64,000 bases of DNA from Bifidobacterium sp. ESL0775 (GTDB lineage Bacteria; Actinomycetota; Actinomycetes; Actinomycetales; Bifidobacteriaceae), in the NCBI RefSeq assembly GCF_029395475.1, contig NZ_CP113917.1, positions 2,170,001 to 2,234,000 of the forward strand, given 5' to 3'. Every line of letters starts with the position of its first letter. Position 1 is the first letter of the stretch. Below, in pieces: positions 8,814 through 17,491 of this stretch. The position numbers were made by a program, and so were the translations under genes. The notes under the pieces were generated by a model. It did not search any database. It saw only the letters and a list, made by a program, of their open reading frames with translations, and was not told where the DNA came from.

Positions 8814-9316
8814 GACAAGCTCGTTTCGTTCAGTTTCTCTGCGCCTCGTCGTTTTCCACACTTCGCCGTTTCCCTACGGCTTTGTCGTCTTCCCGCGCCT
8901 TCATCGTTTTCCACACTTCGCCGTCTTTCAGCGCCTTCATCGTCTTTTCGAACTTGGAAAAACATTGTGCACGGATTTCATCGACCTCACCATATTTCAC
9001 TGATTCTTCTACGCCTCATCGTCCTTCCCTACTCTTCATTGATTTCTCTGATCTCATCACTTCAAACGTTCTAAGTATTTTTGTCTCAATAGCCCGGCAG
9101 CGCAGCTCGTATCATCTTTATAATGTGAGCAACATCACGTTGACAAATCGTAATTGTTGATAAAACGCCACTCGTTTTTCATGTTCTGCCTCTATCGTTA
9201 GATGTTGAAGGCTATAGGAAATGGAACATCGAACGTTATCACACGTGCAATGAAGCCATGTATGGCAGCCGCATGCCGAAAGGCATCAAACATGACGGCC
9301 AACTTAAGGAGTTGAG
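8814..9316. other. 503-nt gene-free region between dedA and lutA
   Basis: Low-complexity pyrimidine-rich DNA with imperfect tandem copies of CGCCTTCATCGT and TTTTCCACACTTCGCCGT units (8826-8945). An AT-rich segment before lutA probably holds its promoter. I see no ORF and no convincing -10/-35 pair. Confidence 0.6.
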
Positions 9317-10141
9317 ATGAAGGTAGTGATTTTCTCCACCTGCCTGGTCGACCTGATATTTCCCAATGTCGGGAAAGCCATGGTCGAGGTCTTGGAAAGG
9401 TTCGGCTGCGAGACCTACGTGCCCATGCAGCAGATCTGCTGCGGACAAATCACGTTCAACAGCGGGTATGTCAAGGAATCCACCAAGGTGATGCACAACG
9501 AGATTGACGCCCTGATGAGCGTCGACGCGGATTACATCGTCGGGCCCGCCGGTTCCTGCGTCAACATGCTCAAGGAGCTGCAGTTCCACCTGCCCAAGGG
9601 CGATGATGAATACAAGGCCAAGGCCCACGCGATGGCCGAGAAGACCTACGAGTTCTCGCAATTCGTCTACCGCGTGCTGGGCGTGCTCGACGCGGGCGCG
9701 GAGCTTGACGCCGTGGCCACCTACCACCGTTCCTGCCACATGACCCGTTTGCTCGGAGAGCGCGAGAGCCCTTATATCCTCATGGACCACGTCAAAGGGC
9801 TTAAGGTGCAGGAGCTGCCGCATATCGAGAACTGCTGCGGTTTCGGCGGCATGTTCTCCATGAAAATGCCTGAGGTCTCGCGGGAAATGGTCAATGAGAA
9901 GGTCGCGGATGTTGAGAGCACCGGCGCGCAGGTCCTGATCTCCTGCGATCCGGGGTGCCTCATGAACATCGGCGGCCGCTTCAACAGGCTGGGCAAGAAA
10001 ATCACCATCATGCACCTGGCCGAAGTGCTCAACAGCAACGTCGACATGAGCCGCGTCAGGTACGTTGATGCCGACGAGCGCAAAGCCATCGACCAAGAGA
10101 CTTTGCAACATTCCAACGCGCACGAGGAGGCCTTGGTATGA
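9317..10141 (+). CDS. lutA: Lactate utilisation protein A, Fe-S oxidoreductase subunit
   Basis: A 274-residue protein with two cysteine-rich CCG (DUF224) domains, seen as QICCGQITFNSG near residue 40 and ENCCGFGGMFSMKMP near residue 175, each with further Cys/His ligands (GPAGSC, HRSCHMTR). This is the LutA/GlcF-type subunit that, with LutB and LutC, oxidises L-lactate to pyruvate in the cytosol. ATG 9317 follows AAGGAG with good spacing. Its stop overlaps the lutB start by 4 nt (ATGA), indicating translational coupling. Confidence 0.92.
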   Translation: MKVVIFSTCLVDLIFPNVGKAMVEVLERFGCETYVPMQQICCGQITFNSGYVKESTKVMHNEIDALMSVDADYIVGPAGSCVNMLKELQFHLPKGDDEYKAKAHAMAEKTYEFSQFVYRVLGVLDAGAELDAVATYHRSCHMTRLLGERESPYILMDHVKGLKVQELPHIENCCGFGGMFSMKMPEVSREMVNEKVADVESTGAQVLISCDPGCLMNIGGRFNRLGKKITIMHLAEVLNSNVDMSRVRYVDADERKAIDQETLQHSNAHEEALV

Positions 10142-12105
10142 GCGACACCCAGATGGACGACACCATGTTCAAGCGCACCGGCCAGAAGACCGGCACGATG
10201 CTGCAATATGGCGACCCAGATTTCGTCAAGCGCGTCGAGACCAATGAGAAGGACAAGTTCGCGCACCGCGCCATCTCCAACGCGCAGGACGCGCAGTGGG
10301 TCAAGCGCGAGACCGCACGCGCGGAGCTTGGCAACTGGGAGGGCTGGCGTGACCTTGGCGAGCAGATTCGCCAACAGGCCATTCGCTACCTCCCCGACTA
10401 TCTTGAGGAGTTCTCCGACAACGTCGAAAAACGCGGCGGGCACGTCTTCTTCGCCCAGACCGACGTCGAGGCGCGCGATTTCATCACCGATCTGGTGAAG
10501 AAGAAGCAGGCGCACAAGATCGTCAAGCCGAAATCCATGGTCACCTCAGAGATCGGGCTCGACAAGGCGCTGCTGAAGATCCCCGATGTCAAAGTCACCG
10601 AAACCGACCTGGCCGAATTCATCCTCGAGCTCGACAACTGGGATGAGCCTTCCCACCTGGTCTTCCCCGCGCTGCACAAGAACCGCGACCAAGTTCAGAA
10701 ACTGTTCGCGGCGATCGGCTACAAGGGCGACAACGACCCGCAGCACGAGGCGCGTTTCTCCCGCAAGGTGCTGCGCGAACGGTTCCTCGAGGCCGACATG
10801 TCCATCACCGGCTGCAACTTCGCCGTGGCCGACCAAGGCATGGTCAACATCGTCACCAACGAAGGCAACGCCGATCTTTCCATGGCCATCGCGCCCACGC
10901 AGGTGGTCGTCATGGGCATGGAACGTATCGTGCCGACGCTACGTGAGGCCGAAACAATGGACAATATGCTCGTCCGTTCCGCCGTCGGTTCCAAACTCAC
11001 TTCGTATTGCAGCTTCGTCTCGCCGAAGCTCCCCGATGAGGCCGATGGACCTGACGATTTCTATGTCGTCATTGTCGACAACGGGCGTTCCAACGCGCTC
11101 GGCACCGAGTTCGAGCCGATCCTGCAATGCATACGTTGCGCCTCCTGCCTCAACGTCTGCCCGATCTATCGCAACATCGGCGGCAAGGGCTACGGCTCCA
11201 TCTATCCAGGGCCAATCGGCGTCGTGCTTTCGCCGTTGCTGCAAGGTGATTACGACGAATTCCATGACCTGCCGTACGCATGCTCGCTTTGCTCGGCCTG
11301 CACCGCGACTTGCCCGGTCAAGATTCCGTTGCACGAACTGATCCTGAAGCACCGCGAAGTCGAGATGAACGACAAGCACATGGGCGATCTCATCGCCGAC
11401 ACCGTCATGAAGGTCGTCGGCATGGGCACCGGCCATTCCTCGCTCTTCCGCACCGCCCTGACCTTCGATCACGTCGCGATGAACACGATCGCCAAGAAGG
11501 GCATCAAGGATCCGTCGACCGGCAAGCGCGTGCCCGACACGGCCAAGAACCTGAACGAAAACGGCAAGCACGAGGAATGGATGCCGTTCGTCTTCGGCGG
11601 ATGGACCAAGGTCCGCGACCTGCCGGAGCCGCCGGCCCATTCCAAGAACTTCCGCACTTGGTATAACAAGCGCAAGACCGCGCAATACAAGGCCGCAGGC
11701 AACGACGTGGAATGGAACAAGGCCCAGGCCGAAATCCTCTCCAAGAACCCGAATGCACCCAAGTCGTTCGGAACGTATGACAACAGCGTCTCGGCACGCA
11801 AAGTCGGCCACAAGCAAGCCACGCCGTTGAGCGATGCGACCGTGCCGGAAGCCCTTGGCTCGATCGAGGAAGCCGGCGTATTGGTCACCGACCATACCTC
11901 GCACGCGAACGCCGCACGGCACAGCATCGCCGTGAACGAGGCGGGCAAGCAATCGACCGAGCAATCGATACCGCCCAAGGCACCGGTGCATTATGCGCCG
12001 ACTGATGCCGGGGATCCGAGGAATGCGGGAAGCTCAGAGGCATCCACATCCTCACCTGCCGGCAACGCGGACCCAGCATCCACCGATAACGGGAAGAAGG
12101 ACTGA
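10138..12105 (+). CDS. lutB: Lactate utilisation protein B with long C-terminal extension
   Basis: A 655-residue protein. The first about 300 residues form a LUD domain (LutB type). Next come two [4Fe-4S] motifs, CIRCASCLNVCP (about 331-342) and CSLCSACTATCP (about 382-393), then a LutB C-terminal domain with W-x-P-x-x-F-GGWTK. LutB proteins are usually about 470-490 residues. Here an extra tail of about 130-150 residues follows, low-complexity and rich in Ala, Ser, Thr and Pro, probably disordered. It overlaps lutA by 4 nt and precedes lutC by 5 nt, so the three form one operon. Confidence 0.92.
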   Translation: MSDTQMDDTMFKRTGQKTGTMLQYGDPDFVKRVETNEKDKFAHRAISNAQDAQWVKRETARAELGNWEGWRDLGEQIRQQAIRYLPDYLEEFSDNVEKRGGHVFFAQTDVEARDFITDLVKKKQAHKIVKPKSMVTSEIGLDKALLKIPDVKVTETDLAEFILELDNWDEPSHLVFPALHKNRDQVQKLFAAIGYKGDNDPQHEARFSRKVLRERFLEADMSITGCNFAVADQGMVNIVTNEGNADLSMAIAPTQVVVMGMERIVPTLREAETMDNMLVRSAVGSKLTSYCSFVSPKLPDEADGPDDFYVVIVDNGRSNALGTEFEPILQCIRCASCLNVCPIYRNIGGKGYGSIYPGPIGVVLSPLLQGDYDEFHDLPYACSLCSACTATCPVKIPLHELILKHREVEMNDKHMGDLIADTVMKVVGMGTGHSSLFRTALTFDHVAMNTIAKKGIKDPSTGKRVPDTAKNLNENGKHEEWMPFVFGGWTKVRDLPEPPAHSKNFRTWYNKRKTAQYKAAGNDVEWNKAQAEILSKNPNAPKSFGTYDNSVSARKVGHKQATPLSDATVPEALGSIEEAGVLVTDHTSHANAARHSIAVNEAGKQSTEQSIPPKAPVHYAPTDAGDPRNAGSSEASTSSPAGNADPASTDNGKKD

Positions 12106-12110
12106 ACATC

Positions 12111-12812
12111 ATGACCGATCGCGAAGTATTTCTCGATTATCTCGCCGAGAAAAGCGGGCGCCCGCGCCATCAGCTCAAGGACCATCCGCTCGAGCCGGTC
12201 AACGACCTGCCGGAGAGCACGCTTTCCGGCCACACGCAGGACGAGCTGCTTGAAATCGCGCGCAAGAACGCCCCGGCGGTGCACGTTGATTTCCAGACGA
12301 CCGACAAGGCCGGACTGCCCGCCGCACTGAACAAGTTCATCGAAGCCAAGGCTGACGGCAAGCTGTTGCTGCCCACTTATGACGAGAACTACCAGGCGTT
12401 CGGACTCGAATCATGGCGAGACGGGCTCGACCCGAAGCCGGCGTTCTGGGTGCCGGGCGCGGGGCGCGAGGCCAACATCCAGGCGGCGAACCACTCGGAA
12501 GCGGCCATCGGTTTCGCCGACTTCCTGTGCGCCGAGTCCTGCACCATCACCGCGCCGACCACGCCGGGCCAAGGCCGTGCGTTCCATTTCCTGCCGGTGC
12601 ACTATCTGAGCATCATCCGCAAGTCCAAGATCGTGGCGCGGACCCGTCAGGCAATGGATTACTATGAGCCCGCCCTGAAGTCCGGCGAGCTGAAGACCTC
12701 GAACCTCAACTTCATCACCGGCACCTCATCGACCGGCGACATCGAGATGGTCCTGGTCGTAGGCGTCCACGGCCCGCTCGACATGACCTATCTGGTCGTT
12801 GAGGATATGTGA
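12111..12812 (+). CDS. lutC: Lactate utilisation protein C (LUD domain)
   Basis: A 233-residue protein with the LUD fold: GFADFLCAESCTITAPTTPG (about 143-162) and the C-terminal ITGTSSTGDIEMVLVVGVHGP segment (about 203-223), which matches the T-G-x-S-x-T-x-D-I-E signature of LutC. It is the third subunit of the LutABC L-lactate oxidation complex. The gene starts 5 nt after lutB and is followed by a clear terminator, so it ends the operon. Confidence 0.92.
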   Translation: MTDREVFLDYLAEKSGRPRHQLKDHPLEPVNDLPESTLSGHTQDELLEIARKNAPAVHVDFQTTDKAGLPAALNKFIEAKADGKLLLPTYDENYQAFGLESWRDGLDPKPAFWVPGAGREANIQAANHSEAAIGFADFLCAESCTITAPTTPGQGRAFHFLPVHYLSIIRKSKIVARTRQAMDYYEPALKSGELKTSNLNFITGTSSTGDIEMVLVVGVHGPLDMTYLVVEDM

Positions 12813-12832
12813 CTTCCAACCAACCCTAAACA

Positions 12833-12870
12833 AAAAGTGGTGCATCCCAATCAAAGGACGCACCACTTTT
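12833..12870. terminator. Bidirectional rho-independent terminator after lutC
   Basis: AAAAGTGGTGC (12833-12843) pairs with GCACCACTTTT (12860-12870), an 11-bp stem flanked by A and T runs. Confidence 0.85.
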
Positions 12871-12913
12871 ATATTGCCTGATGCTTCAACACATCAGCGT
12901 GCACCGACAACCG

Positions 12914-13004
12914 GAAATATGCGTGCGGCATCGTTCAGCCAGAGATGAAGGCGTACTTGAGGTACGTCGAAATCTCTGACTGGGCGATGACGCTCCATAT
13001 TTTC
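12914..13004. repeat. Long imperfect hairpin overlapping the araD stop
   Basis: About 91 nt fold into one stem: GAAATATG with CATATTTTC, CATCGTTCAG with CTGGGCGATG, CAGAGAT with ATCTCTG, and GCGTAC with GTACGT around a TTGAG loop. Its right arm overlaps the AraD stop codon. It may be the terminator of the minus-strand gene or a REP-like or regulatory RNA element. Confidence 0.65.
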
Positions 13005-13695
13005 AGTGCTGGCCGTAAACATTTTGATAACGGTCATTCAACTTGTCGATGTCTTCCTGCGCGATCGGGATGATGTCGCCGATCTGACGGGCGGCCCACA
13101 TCGTGTGCGCCACCTCCTCGGTCATCGCAGCGGCCTTGACCGCGGACTCGCCGTCCTTGCCGATGGTGAACGGGCCATGGTTCTGCATCAGAACAGCCGG
13201 GGAATGAGGATACTTCTTGAGCGTCTCCACCACACCCTCGCCGATGGCTTCCGAACCGATGAGCTTGAACGGACCAACCGGCACCGGGCCACCGAACTCG
13301 TCGCCCATCATCGTCAGGCCGCACGGAATGTTCTGGCCAGTGGCGGCCCAAGCCGTCGCATAGGTGGAATGCGTGTGCACAACACCATAGACGTCAGGCA
13401 TGTGGCGGTAGATATAGGCATGGGACTTGGTGTCAGAGCTCGGCGCGGCCAGGCCGTCCACCGGGTCACCGTTCAGGTCGCAGACGACCATCGATTCCGG
13501 CGTCAGGCTCTCGTAGCGCATGCCGGAAGGCTTGATCACCATCAGGTCGGCGGTGCGCAGGCGCTGCGAGACGTTGCCCGCCGTCCACACCACAAGGTTC
13601 CACTTGATCAGCTGCTCGTGCAGGGTCGCGACGACCTCGCGCACCTGCTTGACCTCGGCGCGGACCTCAGGACCAAAATCATCCAATGTAGTCAT
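13003..13695 (-). CDS. L-ribulose-5-phosphate 4-epimerase family (AraD/UlaF)
   Basis: A 230-residue class II aldolase-fold protein. Zinc ligands are in VVHTHS (His107, His109) and MQNHGPF (His173). The catalytic-region Asp in PSSDTKSH (Asp88), the phosphate-binding GNVSQR and KPSG segments, and the C-terminal YGQH (Tyr near 227) all match AraD/UlaF. It should interconvert L-ribulose 5-phosphate and D-xylulose 5-phosphate, feeding the phosphoketolase shunt. AAGGA precedes the ATG. It is the last gene of a minus-strand sugar cluster, with no arabinose isomerase or kinase nearby, so a UlaF-like role is more likely than arabinose use. Confidence 0.88.
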   Translation of the reverse strand: MTTLDDFGPEVRAEVKQVREVVATLHEQLIKWNLVVWTAGNVSQRLRTADLMVIKPSGMRYESLTPESMVVCDLNGDPVDGLAAPSSDTKSHAYIYRHMPDVYGVVHTHSTYATAWAATGQNIPCGLTMMGDEFGGPVPVGPFKLIGSEAIGEGVVETLKKYPHSPAVLMQNHGPFTIGKDGESAVKAAAMTEEVAHTMWAARQIGDIIPIAQEDIDKLNDRYQNVYGQH

Positions 13696-13944
13696 ATTTT
13701 ATTCCTTTCAAAAAGCCACAATCGACGCAAGACATCATCCGCCGACCGAGTGACAGTAAAACTATCGATTTTCAATATGTCATATCCATGCTATCGCTTA
13801 CATGGAAGCCACAAGCCATATTCCACAGAATTTGAGCCATCAACGACAAATAAAAGCGCGAATCCGACGATAAGAAAAATTCCGCGAGGAGCGCCGCCTA
13901 CACACCAACGTCAAGCGGCTTGCCCCTCACGGAACTTCAGCGAA

Positions 13945-15303
13945 TCACAGGCTCTCGAGGTCCTTGCCACGGGTCTCCTGCGCGAAGAGGTAGGTGATCG
14001 CGCCGATGACCAGGCAGATGCCGAAGAAGGTGAACGCCTTGGTGATCACGGAGATGTCGATGTGCTGAGCGACGAAGCTGCCGCCGACGAGGATGCCCAT
14101 GAGCGCCGGGCCGACGACCTTGGCGATGGCGCCGAGGCCATAGCCCAAGCCGAGGCCAGTGGAGCGCACGTCGTTCGGGAACTGCTCGCCACCGAAGGCG
14201 TTGAGGATGCCGAACGCGCCATCAGCGAAGGTCATGATGATGAGAATCGCGATGTAGAACTGCCAGCCGGAGCTGTGGAAGAACGCGGCGTAGAAGCAGC
14301 CAGCAGCGCCAACGATGCCGAAGAGGAACATCGTCCAGCGACGGCCGATGACGTCAGCGAGCCAAGCGGAGCCGAAGCGGCCGATGCAGTCGGCGACGGA
14401 GACGCCCATGAACAGGTAGGCCACCACCTGCGGGGTGAAGTGGAACGCGTCCTTCAGGAGCGTCTGGCCCCAGGACTGGATGGCGAAGCTGCCCATCATG
14501 AAGCAGAACGAGCCGATGGTGATGATGACCAGCGGACGCATGTGCTTGCTGAAGAGCTCGCCGTAGCCGACCTTCTTCTCGACCTCGACCTTGGGCAGAG
14601 CGCCGACCTGGTCGATCGGGAGCTCCATGGCCCAAGCCAAAGCCTCGCGGGCCTTGTCGTCCTCGCCCTTGGTCTGATAGAAACGAGGGGATTCAGGGAC
14701 ATAGTGCAACCAGACAAGCAGCAGCACCGGCAGGGCGCCGATGGCGATGAGGATACGCCAGTTGTCGCCGACGATGCTCTGCGAGACGGAGCCGAGCAGC
14801 AGGCCGAGCGGGATGAAGACCGACGCGAGGCCGGAGAGCATGCCGCGGTTCTTGCTCGGGACAAATTCCTGGACGTAAGGGATAGAGGTGATGTTGAGGC
14901 CGCCGACGCCGATGCCGACGCCGATACGCAGGATGGCCAGAAGCAGCCAGGCGCGGTCGGGCAGGAACACCGAAAGCACGGTGAAGACCACGAAGCAGAT
15001 CACGCACCATTGGAAGGCGTGCTTGCGGCCGAACTTATCGGCCAGACGGCCCCACATGATGGAGCCGATGACCGTGCCCAAGCCGGAGCAGGCCAGGATG
15101 ACGCCGGCCTCGAAGCCCGTGAGCTTCCACGCGGTGGTCAGCAGTGAGACCACGAAGCCGATGAGGAACATGTCGAAGAACTCGGAGACGTTGCCCAGGA
15201 TGACCAACGAGATGATGCTCTTCTGATGACCGGTCAGCGGCCGGGTATCCATTTGTTCATACGCCGAAGCCGTTGGGGCCGGAGCGCTTGTTGTATTACT
15301 CAT
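13945..15303 (-). CDS. MFS sugar/organic acid transporter
   Basis: About 452 residues and 12 predicted membrane spans. MFS signatures are visible: G-x-x-x-D-x-x-x-I-G-F in span 1, GRLADKFGRKHAF after span 2 (near residue 100), R-x-x-x-G-x-G-x-G in span 4, and YVPESPRFYQTKGEDDKA before the central loop, which resembles the PESPR motif of the sugar-porter/metabolite-symporter branch. The start is placed at 15303 because AAGGAA lies upstream; ORF codons further 5' lack a ribosome site. It lies between the PfkB kinase and AraD genes and is the likely importer of the cluster substrate. As MFS porters do not phosphorylate, the PfkB kinase would supply the phosphate. Confidence 0.85.
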   Translation of the reverse strand: MSNTTSAPAPTASAYEQMDTRPLTGHQKSIISLVILGNVSEFFDMFLIGFVVSLLTTAWKLTGFEAGVILACSGLGTVIGSIMWGRLADKFGRKHAFQWCVICFVVFTVLSVFLPDRAWLLLAILRIGVGIGVGGLNITSIPYVQEFVPSKNRGMLSGLASVFIPLGLLLGSVSQSIVGDNWRILIAIGALPVLLLVWLHYVPESPRFYQTKGEDDKAREALAWAMELPIDQVGALPKVEVEKKVGYGELFSKHMRPLVIITIGSFCFMMGSFAIQSWGQTLLKDAFHFTPQVVAYLFMGVSVADCIGRFGSAWLADVIGRRWTMFLFGIVGAAGCFYAAFFHSSGWQFYIAILIIMTFADGAFGILNAFGGEQFPNDVRSTGLGLGYGLGAIAKVVGPALMGILVGGSFVAQHIDISVITKAFTFFGICLVIGAITYLFAQETRGKDLESL

Positions 15304-15366
15304 ATTTCTTTTCCTTGTTTCTCTGTTTTTCACTGACTGATGTTTTTATGTCTTGAGAAACCTTGA

Positions 15367-16317
15367 CTACCGGTCGATGTCGGTGCCGAGCGGGATGTCC
15401 AGCTCGTCGGGGCGGATGCGGGTCAGGTCGCCCTTGTGGGTGATGGCGAACTTGGAGGCGCGCTGGCCCCACTTGACACCTTCGGCGATGTCGCCGGAAA
15501 GGTAGCCGTGCAAGGTGGCGGCGACGAACGAATCACCAGCGCCCGGGCGGTCGATGACCGGAACGGCGGTGGTGTGGTATTCGGTGAAGCCCTCGGGAGT
15601 GCGCAGGTACGGGCCCTCCATGTGGTTCGTGGAGACGACGTACTCGGGGTCGAAGCGGTTCATCAGCTCGGCGGTCACCTCTTCGGGCGTGCCGGTGATG
15701 CCGAAGACCTTCTCGGCGTCCGAAATCGAGCAGAAGATGACATTGGCCTCCTCGGCGATCGGGGTGAGCACCTCGCGCGCACGATCGCCATCCCACAGCT
15801 TGTGGCGGTAATTGACGTCGAGCGCGAGCTTGGCGCCACGCTCAACCGCGTGGTCGGCGGCGTAACGCACGACTTCGGCGGTGGTGTCGGTCAGCGCGGC
15901 GGTGATGCCCGTCAGGAACATGAGCCTTGTGTCGAGCATCGAGTCCCAGTCGTAATCGTTGATGCCGGTGGCGCGGAACGGTGTCCAGTCACGGTCATAG
16001 ATGACGTTCGCCGGCATCGGGCCCGCTCCCGGCTCCATGAAGTAGAGGGCCGTGCGGCCGCCGGGCTTGCGCACCATGGTCTTCATGTCGACGCCCACGG
16101 AACGGTATTCCGTCAAAATGTAATCGCCGAGGTCGCCTTCCGGCAGCGAGCTGGTCCACAGCGTCTTGCGTCCGAGCTGCGCCAGAAGACCGGCGACGTT
16201 CGCTTCGGAGCACGCGGGGTTCATGGATACGGAACGGGTGAACAGAAGGCGTTCCCCGCTGTTGACGGTGAAACGAATCTGGCCCTCACCGATGGTGGAA
16301 AGATCATAAGTTGCCAT
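15367..16317 (-). CDS. PfkB-family carbohydrate kinase (KDG kinase-like)
   Basis: A 316-residue ribokinase-fold kinase. The N-terminal substrate region has GEGQIRF and NVAGLLAQLG. The C-terminal PfkB signature DRPGAGDSFVAATLHGYL (about 255-272) contains the catalytic Asp and anion-hole glycines, and DVNYRHKLW is typical of 2-keto-3-deoxygluconate kinase-like members. It transfers phosphate from ATP to a sugar or sugar acid in the cytosol. It is 63 nt upstream of the MFS gene on the same strand, so the two are probably cotranscribed. The substrate is unproven; the context suggests a lactone, aldonate or ketogulonate-type acid. Confidence 0.85.
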   Translation of the reverse strand: MATYDLSTIGEGQIRFTVNSGERLLFTRSVSMNPACSEANVAGLLAQLGRKTLWTSSLPEGDLGDYILTEYRSVGVDMKTMVRKPGGRTALYFMEPGAGPMPANVIYDRDWTPFRATGINDYDWDSMLDTRLMFLTGITAALTDTTAEVVRYAADHAVERGAKLALDVNYRHKLWDGDRAREVLTPIAEEANVIFCSISDAEKVFGITGTPEEVTAELMNRFDPEYVVSTNHMEGPYLRTPEGFTEYHTTAVPVIDRPGAGDSFVAATLHGYLSGDIAEGVKWGQRASKFAITHKGDLTRIRPDELDIPLGTDIDR

Positions 16318-16817
16318 AGCTGCACTTCCTTGTAACTATTTGCTTTACGCTGCGCGCGCCTTTGGGGCGTTGCGCTTTTGTTTCCTGCCGAGTTCCGGCA
16401 GGCTGAGATCACAGGATTCGGCGCTTCCAGCCTCCGCGTTTTTACGCGGAAAAAGGAGTCATACGTTCCGAACCATCATTCCGATCCGCAACCGCGTTGC
16501 GTAGCCGCGACATGGTCGGAAAGACCGTTACCTATATCCTTCAGTTGACACAGACGACGGTGAAGTCGCATCCGATGGGCCGGATGCGAAACCGTGAATT
16601 TATTTATTTCGCAGAATGGCTTGGTACCAGTGTTGGTACCGCTACCAAACCATCCGTCGAATGATGTCCAATATGGCACGAATATGCACTCACCGAATAC
16701 ACATCTACAGATTCGCGCCACAATGGTTTTTGATTCAATTATGTGGTTTGCGCGCCCCGAATGTTGCACGAGGCGCACAAACCGGAAATATCAGCGCGAG
16801 GCTAATCGCCGCAGGTA
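16318..16817. other. 500-nt gap between PfkB and UlaD-like genes
   Basis: No ORF is supported. It holds a CCTGCCG/CGGCAGG hairpin near 16387, a TCCGCGT/ACGCGGA hairpin near 16435, two GGTACC palindromes 12 bp apart (16623 and 16635) next to a TACCAAAC segment, and a strong stem-loop at 16745-16783. It presumably carries the promoter of the kinase-porter-epimerase unit. Confidence 0.6.
16745..16783. terminator. Stem-loop downstream of the UlaD-like gene
   Basis: GGTTTGCGCGCC (16745-16756) pairs with GGCGCACAAACC (16772-16783) with one C-A mismatch. It lies 35 nt past the stop of the minus-strand UlaD-like gene. The following sequence is AT-rich rather than a pure U run. Confidence 0.6.
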
Positions 16818-17486
16818 TTATTGCGGCCACACCTCGCTGATGGTGTCCTGCAGGTGCTTCGCGGCGGCCAGCGGGTCGTCGGCCTTCACGATGCCACGTC
16901 CGGAGATGATGACCCCGACCGGAGCGCCCTTGAAGAACGGCAGATCGTCGGCCTTCACGCCGCCGGTGACGGTGACCATGAAGCCCATGTCGTGCAGCTC
17001 CTTGATGCGTTGGATGTCGTTGGGGCCCCAAGTGAGCTTGCCGGCGACTTCCGCGTCACGGGAACGGTGGACGATGACCTGCGTGGCACCGAGACGACGC
17101 CATTCGCGGGCCTGATCCGGATCATACTTCTCACCGAGCTCGATCTGCACCTCGCCGCCGAACTCGTTGGCGACCTTGACAACCTGCTCGACGGTGGTCA
17201 TCGAGGCACCGGCCACCACGGAGACCCAGTTCGCACCGGCCTCGAAGCAGTTGCGGGCGATCAGGGCGCCGGCCTCGGCGATGCGCACGTCGGCCAGGAT
17301 CGTCTTGTTCGGGTAGAGGGCACGCACCTCGCGCACGGCCTTCAGGCCCTCCGCGATGATGAGGATGGTGCCGCACTCAATGACGTCGACCTGGCTGACC
17401 GCCTGGTTCAACGGACGTAGGGCGCTCGGCATATCGGTGGTGTCCAGCGCGATTTGCAGCATTGGACGTTGCAACTTCTCTGCCAT
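16818..17486 (-). CDS. 3-keto-L-gulonate-6-phosphate decarboxylase-like (UlaD/HPS family)
   Basis: A 222-residue TIM barrel of the orotidine-phosphate-decarboxylase suprafamily. The HRSRDA block (residues 140-145), WGPNDIQRIKEL and the phosphate-binding TVTGGVKADDLPFFKG and ISGRGI segments are of the UlaD/SgbH type rather than hexulose-phosphate synthase. The conserved D-x-K-x-x-D catalytic motif reads D66-x-R68-x-x-E71, so the Lys and second Asp are substituted. Either the reaction or the mechanism may differ. It starts 5 nt after the lactonase gene and follows it in one operon. In the Ula pathway this step makes L-xylulose 5-phosphate. Confidence 0.82.
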   Translation of the reverse strand: MAEKLQRPMLQIALDTTDMPSALRPLNQAVSQVDVIECGTILIIAEGLKAVREVRALYPNKTILADVRIAEAGALIARNCFEAGANWVSVVAGASMTTVEQVVKVANEFGGEVQIELGEKYDPDQAREWRRLGATQVIVHRSRDAEVAGKLTWGPNDIQRIKELHDMGFMVTVTGGVKADDLPFFKGAPVGVIISGRGIVKADDPLAAAKHLQDTISEVWPQ

Positions 17487-17491
17487 TGAAA

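Noticed and set aside
13006..15147. 713-residue plus-strand ORF across araD and the MFS gene
   Set aside because: Antisense to two well-supported genes; composition is a shadow pattern.
16435..16460. Rho-independent terminator (TCCGCGT/ACGCGGA)
   Set aside because: The T run would precede the stem in the direction of the neighbouring genes, so it does not fit termination.
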